A DNA stretch of 55,076 nt from Oscillospiraceae bacterium (lineage in GTDB: Bacteria; Bacillota; Clostridia; Oscillospirales; Acutalibacteraceae), in NCBI GenBank assembly GCA_031271865.1, contig JAISUW010000036.1, positions 1 through 55,076 on the forward strand, read 5' to 3'. This document shows, piece after piece, positions 51,069-55,076 of the stretch. The notes under the pieces were generated by a model. It did no database searches. It was not told the DNA's origin and saw only the letters and a program-made list of their open reading frames with translations. The first letter of the stretch is position 1; each line of letters begins with the position of its first letter. Made by a program: the position numbers and the translations under genes.

Positions 51069-51168
51069 ATGGGGACGTGGCAATAGCCACGTCCCCATAG
51101 CCACGTCCCCATAGCCACGTCCCCATGTCCACGTCCCCATAGCCACGTCCCCATAGCCACGTCCCTAT
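51069..51168. repeat. 14-bp minisatellite (six copies) with one inverted copy
   Basis: Six tandem units AGCCACGTCCCCAT run from 51085 to 51168; the fourth begins GT and the last ends CTAT. An inverted copy (ATGGGGACGTGGC, 51069-51081) lies just to the left and could pair with any unit. Confidence 0.9.
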
Positions 51169-51332
51169 CTCGTGACACCCAAGAAGTCGCCCCGGGAAAC
51201 CCCCGGCAGGGGGGTGGGGACTGATTCCCCAAGGTGGATGAACAAAGCTATTCTTATTATAACAAGCATAAGACTACACCCATCCAAAATGTCGATTATT
51301 GCCGACTTTACACAATTTTGACAATTTTGTTC

Positions 51333-51361
51333 TTGCATTCCTGCTGAGAATATTGTATAAT
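51333..51361 (+). promoter_or_regulatory. Promoter of the DUF1413-like gene
   Basis: TTGCAT, 17 bp and TATAAT on the plus strand, 46 bases before the ATG. Confidence 0.75.
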
Positions 51362-51407
51362 CAGTGTAATGCTATAGATTTGAAACTATGATTAAAGGAG
51401 AACAGAT

Positions 51408-51668
51408 ATGCCGGAACAACCCAGTCCAGCCGATTACAATGGCATTACCTTAGGACGTTTAGCCGTTGAACGAGCTAAAACCTTCGACCTTGGGGTTGAA
51501 TATACCTTAGAACATTTACTGCACGAGTACAACTGGAAGAAGATTCCCTTGCAAACCAAATCACAAGCAGGTTCCATTCTTTACGTGTTTACCCTCAACA
51601 ATGCCGATTCCTTTCACATCGGAGGAAAAACCCATCAAAATCAAAGAAAATATATACGTACAAAATAG
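51408..51668 (+). CDS. Small DUF1413-like protein
   Basis: The 86-residue protein resembles DUF1413 proteins: DLGVEYTLEHLLHEYNWKKI corresponds to the conserved G-x-E-[FY]-T-L-x-x-L-[FL] core and the aromatic residue after it. A later GG, with basic and polar residues (GGKTHQNQRKYIRTK), corresponds to the C-terminal basic strand. The family is often linked to phage or regulatory functions, but none is proven as far as I know. The ATG at 51408 has AAAGGAG. It is AT-richer than its neighbours, which suggests acquisition. It is the only confident gene in the 880 bp between the symporter and the desulfurase. Confidence 0.6.
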   Translation: MPEQPSPADYNGITLGRLAVERAKTFDLGVEYTLEHLLHEYNWKKIPLQTKSQAGSILYVFTLNNADSFHIGGKTHQNQRKYIRTK

Positions 51669-51682
51669 GGGCATATTTCTGA

Positions 51683-51823
51683 TTCACCCTCCACCCCGGA
51701 CAAACATATACTGCCGTAGGGAAGCTGAAATTATATTCACTTCCCGGGGTTTATGGAACCGAACTGTTACAGGCACATACGCCTGATTGTATATATTTCC
51801 AATCGTATATAACTCATTTCTGA
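51683..51823 (+). pseudogene. Protein-like frame without a start after the DUF1413-like gene
   Basis: One frame reads FTLHPGQTYTAVGKLKLYSL, then PGVYGTELL and on to a stop at 51823. It is opened by a TGA directly upstream and has no start codon. The text looks protein-like (alternating apolar and polar residues, Gly/Pro turns) and may be a remnant of a small gene. The call is weak. Confidence 0.3.
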
Positions 51824-51903
51824 ACAAGCGAGGGTATCCTAATGAAGATACTGTATATCGGACGGTCTGCTGAGGGCTTGTCCTTGGAAGGGAGGCGGAT
51901 TTG

Positions 51904-53034
51904 ATGGACGCTTATCTTGACAACTCCGCGACAACCAGCCCCTGCCCGGAGGCTGTGGCAGCGATGCTTGATGCGCTGCAAGTGCGCTGGGGGAACCCAT
52001 CCTCCATGCACAAGAAGGGCTATGACGGTGAAGCCGTCCGCGAGGAGGCGCGTGTGAAGGTCGCCGCAAGACTGCACTGCGCTCCTGAGGAGGTACACTT
52101 TACCAGCGGCGGCACGGAGGCCAACAACCTCGCCATCATCGGGGCGGCTATGGCCAACGCCAAGCGCGGCCGCCGTGTGGTTACCAGTTCTGTGGAGCAC
52201 AGCTCGATTGCACAGAGCGTAGCGGAGTTGGAACGGCGCGGCTTTGAGGTCGTGTACTTGGATGTGGACGCTAACGGGCGCGTGTCCGAGGAGGAGATTC
52301 AGGCCAAGGTGAACGCCGACACCATCCTCGTGAGTCTTATGGCTGTCAACAACGAAGTCGGCACCCTCCAACCGGTGGACACCATCCGCAAGGCCGTAGC
52401 GGCGGTCGGTGCCCCTGCAGTGATTCACTGCGACTGCGTGCAAGCTTTCGGCAAACTGCCGATTTATCCCAACCGACTGGGCGTGGATATGATCACGGTC
52501 TCCAGCCACAAGATTCACGGACCGAAAGGCGCCGGTGCGCTCTATGTCCGCAAGGGCACCAAGGTGAAGCCCATCCTCTACGGCGGAGAGCAGGAGGGCA
52601 CTCTGCGCCCCGGCACAGAGCCGATGCCCGCTATTGCAGGCTTCGGTGCCGCGGCCGCCGCTTTCCCGGACGAAGCCAAGAGCCTGGCACACGTCAGCAT
52701 GGTCAAGGACCGCTTGGTTGCGGGACTGAATGTGCTGGAGGGTATCCAAATCAACTCCCCGGAGAATGCGCTGGCTTATCTCACCAACATCAGCGTGCCC
52801 GGCCTCAAGAGCGAAACCATGCTCAACTTCCTTTCCGAGCGCGGGATCTGCGTGAGTGCCGGTTCCGCCTGCTCCCGCGGCAAGAAGAGCAAAGTCCTTA
52901 AAGCCATGGGTCTCTCGGAACGCGAGATCGACGGTGCCTTGCGCATCAGCCTCACCCGCGAGTCCTCCGTCGCCGAGGTGCAGGCTTTCTTGACTGCCCT
53001 AGAGGAAGCCACCCGCGTCTTAGCGCGCAGCTGA
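51904..53034 (+). CDS. Cysteine desulfurase (NifS/IscS family)
   Basis: The 376-residue PLP enzyme takes sulfur from cysteine for Fe-S cluster or thio-cofactor synthesis. It starts MDAYLDNSATTSPCPEAV; other motifs are TSGGTEANNLAI, SSVEHSSI, NNEVGTLQP, the PLP lysine in TVSSHKIHGPKG and the catalytic cysteine loop SAGSACSRGKKS. The ATG at 51904 has GGGAGG eight bases upstream; a TTG lies one codon before it. No IscU or tRNA-thiolation gene (such as mnmA) follows, so the acceptor cannot be assigned. It ends at a shared terminator with the second aspS. Confidence 0.95.
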   Translation: MDAYLDNSATTSPCPEAVAAMLDALQVRWGNPSSMHKKGYDGEAVREEARVKVAARLHCAPEEVHFTSGGTEANNLAIIGAAMANAKRGRRVVTSSVEHSSIAQSVAELERRGFEVVYLDVDANGRVSEEEIQAKVNADTILVSLMAVNNEVGTLQPVDTIRKAVAAVGAPAVIHCDCVQAFGKLPIYPNRLGVDMITVSSHKIHGPKGAGALYVRKGTKVKPILYGGEQEGTLRPGTEPMPAIAGFGAAAAAFPDEAKSLAHVSMVKDRLVAGLNVLEGIQINSPENALAYLTNISVPGLKSETMLNFLSERGICVSAGSACSRGKKSKVLKAMGLSEREIDGALRISLTRESSVAEVQAFLTALEEATRVLARS

Positions 53035-53048
53035 ATGCTATTCCAAAA

Positions 53049-53077
53049 GCACCCGTCCTGCTTGGCAGGGCGGGTGC
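53049..53077. terminator. Bidirectional terminator between the desulfurase and the second aspS
   Basis: Arms GCACCCG-CCTGC and GCAGG-CGGGTGC with a short loop and one bulge on each side. It is followed by CGCAGTTTTG on the plus strand and by TTTTGGAATAG on the minus strand. Confidence 0.75.
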
Positions 53078-53088
53078 CGCAGTTTTGA

Positions 53089-54831
53089 TTACCGAATACG
53101 GATATGAACTTCCCGTAGCTGCGCCTCACTGACCTCACAGGGGGCATTCATGAGCAAGTCCTGCGCGTTGCCGTTCATGGGGAACGGCACGACCTCGCGG
53201 ATGCTGTCCTCTTTGGCCAGGAGCATAAGCATCCGGTCCACACCGGGTGCCATGCCGGCATGGGGCGGCGCACCGTAGCGGAAAGCGTTATAGACGGCGG
53301 AGAAGCGTTTCTCCACGTCTTCAGCGGAATAGCCGGCGATGGCAAAAGCGGCCTCCATGAGCTCCGGGATATTGTTGCGCACCGCCCCGGAGGACAGCTC
53401 CACGCCGTTGACCACAATGTCGTACTGGTAGGCCAGCACATCCAACGGGTCTTGCGATTGGATCGCCTCCAAGCCGCCCTGCGGCATGGAGAAGGGGTTG
53501 TGCATGAAGTCTATCTTGCGCGTTTCGTCATTGTATTCGTACATTGGGAAGTCGACGATGAAGCAGAACTTGTATACATCGCCGGCAATCAAGCCGAGGC
53601 GGCTCCCCAATTCCGTGCGGATTTGCCCTGCGAGCTTGTTGACAGCTTTCGGGCGGTCGCAGATAAAGAACACGGTATCCCACGGCGCGAGTGCAAACTG
53701 CGCCCGGAATGCCGTGAGCTTCTCTTCGGAGAGGAACTTGACGATGGGGCCTTTCAGCCCGCCGTCCTCTGTGACGGAAATGTAGCCCAAACCGCCCATA
53801 CCAATGGAGAGTGCATATTGGAGCATCCCCTCAAACCAAGTCTTGGATTGCTTCGCGCAGCCCGGCGCCTTGATTGCCCGCACCGGCTTGCCTTGGAAAG
53901 GCTTGAACGCCACATCGGCAAAAAAGTCCGTTAGGTCCGTGATAAGCAAGGGATTGCGCAAATCCGGCTTGTCTGTGCCGTAGTTGAGCATCGCATCTTT
54001 ATATGGAATGCGTGGAAAAGGCTTCTCGGTGACGGCACCGCTGCCGAATGCCGTAAAGATATCATACAGCACCGTTTCCGTCACTTCAAAGACATCCTCC
54101 TGTGTCGCGAATGCTATCTCAAAGTCTAACTGATAAAACTCCCCCGGCGAACGGTCGTTACGGGCGTCCTCGTCACGGAAGCATGGCGCAATCTGGTAGT
54201 ACCTGTCCACACCGGAGGCCATCAACAGCTGCTTGAATTGCTGCGGCGCCTGCGGCAGGGCGTAGAATTTGCCCTTATACTTACGGGAAGGCACAAGATA
54301 ATCCCTGGCTCCCTCCGGGCTGGATGCTGTTAAAATCGGCGTATGTACCTCCAGGAAGCCGAGGGCTTCCATATTTTCGCGGAGCCGCCGAATGACCGCG
54401 GCGCGGAGCTTTAGGTTAGCCTGCATCTTTTGTGTGCGCAAATCCAAGTAGCGGTACTTCAGGCGCAGATCCTCGCGCACGCTTTCACTCCCGGTGATCT
54501 CAAAGGGCAGCGCCGCCGCCGGTGCGGAAAGCAGTTCAACCGTATCCGTGCGCAGCTCCACTGTGCCCGTCGCTATCTTAGGGTTGACGGTCTCCGCGTC
54601 GCGCAGGACGACGGTACCTCTTGCCTTGACAACGGTTTCCCGCGTCACACCTTTGAGCTGCGCCGCGTCATGCAACACCAACTGTGTTACCCCGTAGGCG
54701 TCCCGCAAGTCCACGAAGATAACCCCGCCGTGGTCGCGGAACGTCTCGCACCAGCCGCTGAGTACAGCCGCCTGCCCGATATGTGCCTCCCGCAGTTCCC
54801 CGCAGGTGTGTGTCCTGTATTGCCCATTCAT
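53089..54831 (-). CDS. Second aspartyl-tRNA synthetase, non-discriminating-type signature
   Basis: The 580-residue enzyme is a full class II AspRS (CGELREAHIG start; motif 2 CFRDEDARNDRSPGEFYQLDFEIAF; motif 3 GVDRMLMLL). It differs from the first aspS in two ways. The anticodon loop has His 34 (RDHGG) where the first enzyme has Leu, the residue associated with non-discriminating AspRS that also charges tRNA-Asn. The motif 2 region reads RSPGEFYQLD, a sequence type seen in alphaproteobacterial AspRS. If it makes Asp-tRNA(Asn), an amidotransferase (GatCAB) is needed elsewhere in the genome. The ATG at 54831 and the promoter at 54870-54898 make it a single-gene unit. Confidence 0.92.
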   Translation of the reverse strand: MNGQYRTHTCGELREAHIGQAAVLSGWCETFRDHGGVIFVDLRDAYGVTQLVLHDAAQLKGVTRETVVKARGTVVLRDAETVNPKIATGTVELRTDTVELLSAPAAALPFEITGSESVREDLRLKYRYLDLRTQKMQANLKLRAAVIRRLRENMEALGFLEVHTPILTASSPEGARDYLVPSRKYKGKFYALPQAPQQFKQLLMASGVDRYYQIAPCFRDEDARNDRSPGEFYQLDFEIAFATQEDVFEVTETVLYDIFTAFGSGAVTEKPFPRIPYKDAMLNYGTDKPDLRNPLLITDLTDFFADVAFKPFQGKPVRAIKAPGCAKQSKTWFEGMLQYALSIGMGGLGYISVTEDGGLKGPIVKFLSEEKLTAFRAQFALAPWDTVFFICDRPKAVNKLAGQIRTELGSRLGLIAGDVYKFCFIVDFPMYEYNDETRKIDFMHNPFSMPQGGLEAIQSQDPLDVLAYQYDIVVNGVELSSGAVRNNIPELMEAAFAIAGYSAEDVEKRFSAVYNAFRYGAPPHAGMAPGVDRMLMLLAKEDSIREVVPFPMNGNAQDLLMNAPCEVSEAQLREVHIRIR

Positions 54832-54869
54832 TCCGAAAGCCCTCTCCTGCCTATAAGTATACGCTTATT

Positions 54870-54898
54870 ATTATACAGGAAACGGTGGGAGAATGCAA
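54870..54898 (-). promoter_or_regulatory. Promoter of the second aspS
   Basis: On the minus strand TTGCAT, 17 bp and TATAAT, 38 bases upstream of the ATG. Confidence 0.8.
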
Positions 54899-54921
54899 GT
54901 GTTTTTTGCGAAGGGCGCCCG

Positions 54922-54939
54922 GGCGGTTCGCGAACCGCC
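54922..54939. repeat. 18-bp palindrome GGCGGTTCGCGAACCGCC
   Basis: A perfect palindrome between divergent promoters, next to a second one (GGGCGCCC, 54913-54920). It shares its TTCGCGAA core with 13290-13307 and 31827-31844. Confidence 0.7.
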
Positions 54940-54963
54940 GCGTATGCGCAACCGATTAACCCC

Positions 54964-54992
54964 TTGACAAACCCATATCCCTGTGTTAAAAT
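54964..54992 (+). promoter_or_regulatory. Promoter of the last, partial gene
   Basis: TTGACA, 17 bp and TAAAAT on the plus strand, 33 bases before the ATG at 55026. Confidence 0.75.
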
Positions 54993-55025
54993 AGTGTAAA
55001 CAACCAATTATTGGAGGGAATAGAA

Positions 55026-55076
55026 ATGAAGCATATCAGAAGGTTCGCGGCATTTGTAATGGTCTTCGCACTCCTG
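55026..55076 (+). CDS. Start of a secreted or membrane protein (partial)
   Basis: Seventeen codons are present before the window ends: MKHIRRFAAFVMVFALL. A basic N-terminus followed by a hydrophobic run is typical of a signal peptide. The ATG follows TTGGAGGG by 7 bases and a promoter lies upstream. Nothing can be said of the mature protein. Confidence 0.65.
   Translation, partial: MKHIRRFAAFVMVFALL

Larger units (their letters stand above)
51022..51407. other. Intergenic region with a minisatellite and the next promoter
   Basis: This 386-bp gap contains the 14-bp tandem array (51085-51168) with its inverted copy, a GC-rich stretch with CCCCGGGAAACCCCCGG (51191-51207), an AT-rich tract, and the promoter at 51333-51361. 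No gene is visible in the region. Confidence 0.65.

Noticed and set aside
51085-51168. CRISPR array
   Set aside because: The 14-bp units are directly tandem with no spacers, and no cas gene is present.
50981-51232. Minus-strand frame across the minisatellite (MGTWLWGRG repeats)
   Set aside because: It is simply the translation of the 14-bp repeats, with no ribosome site and low complexity.

Overview
The window looks like chromosome from a spore-forming, carbohydrate-using clostridium (Bacillota; my best guess is an Oscillospirales gut or rumen bacterium). Reasons: a sporulation sigma-G gene with its own sigma-G-type promoter, an IspH-ribosomal protein S1 fusion, the ylxM-ffh-rpsP-khpA-rimM-trmD run, two aspartyl-tRNA synthetases, GC-rich coding DNA with short AT-rich promoter islands, and near-consensus TTGACA-17-TATAAT promoters with strong GGAGG ribosome sites. 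No phage, plasmid, transposase or CRISPR genes are visible. Homology calls come from reading the proteins, not from searches.

Layout. 1-4.6 kb: a minus-strand operon (rhamnulokinase, a DUF2284 metal-binding protein, RsmI, a membrane-anchored protein), then two related lipoproteins. 4.6-4.95 kb: a 48-residue hydrophobic peptide with a convergent promoter and shared terminator. 5.1-6.8 kb: a flavoprotein that appears to start at ATT, then tRNA-Gln. 6.9-10.4 kb: nucleoside hydrolase, tyrosine kinase and CpsB-type phosphatase. 10.6-14 kb: a DEDDh exonuclease and two uncharacterised proteins. 14-14.9 kb: a 900-bp non-coding block with DnaA-box clusters between divergent promoters. 14.9-19 kb: the SRP/ribosome-maturation operon. 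19-28.4 kb: a small secreted protein, tRNA-Ser, EF-Tu, a GH2 beta-mannosidase-like enzyme and a 1404-residue secreted phosphoesterase with 25 His/Cys repeats. 28.6-33.2 kb: aspS, M50 protease, scpA and alpha-L-fucosidase. 33.3-39 kb: sigG, tRNA-Pro, an acetylesterase, a four-helix-bundle/GNAT fusion and valS. 39-47 kb: the ispH-rpsA, plsC, cmk, flavoprotein operon, a MurR/RpiR regulator and an orphan topoisomerase B subunit. 47-55 kb: a Gfo/Idh/MocA oxidoreductase divergent from aroB, a GPH sugar symporter, a DUF1413-like protein, a cysteine desulfurase, a second aspS and the start of a secreted protein.

Sugar-use genes are scattered rather than clustered: rhaB, GH2, GH29, acetylesterase, GPH symporter, MurR regulator and oxidoreductase. 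Together they suggest growth on host or plant glycans (rhamnose, fucose, mannose, acetylated sugars). Housekeeping translation and RNA-modification genes fill the rest.

The most unusual signal is a set of short dispersed repeats that sit inside or at the edges of coding regions: a 15-bp palindrome at 18/19-bp spacing, an AATGATTCATTGA element that supplies stop codons, a GAATTGAATTC element inside ispH, an AAGAGGCAAGAAGCAA element, and 18-bp palindromes centred on TTCGCGAA. One copy lies at the joint of a two-domain fusion protein. A second strong signal is an almost identical aromatic C-terminal motif (NWxLxIICFGWxWM) on two otherwise unrelated secreted proteins.
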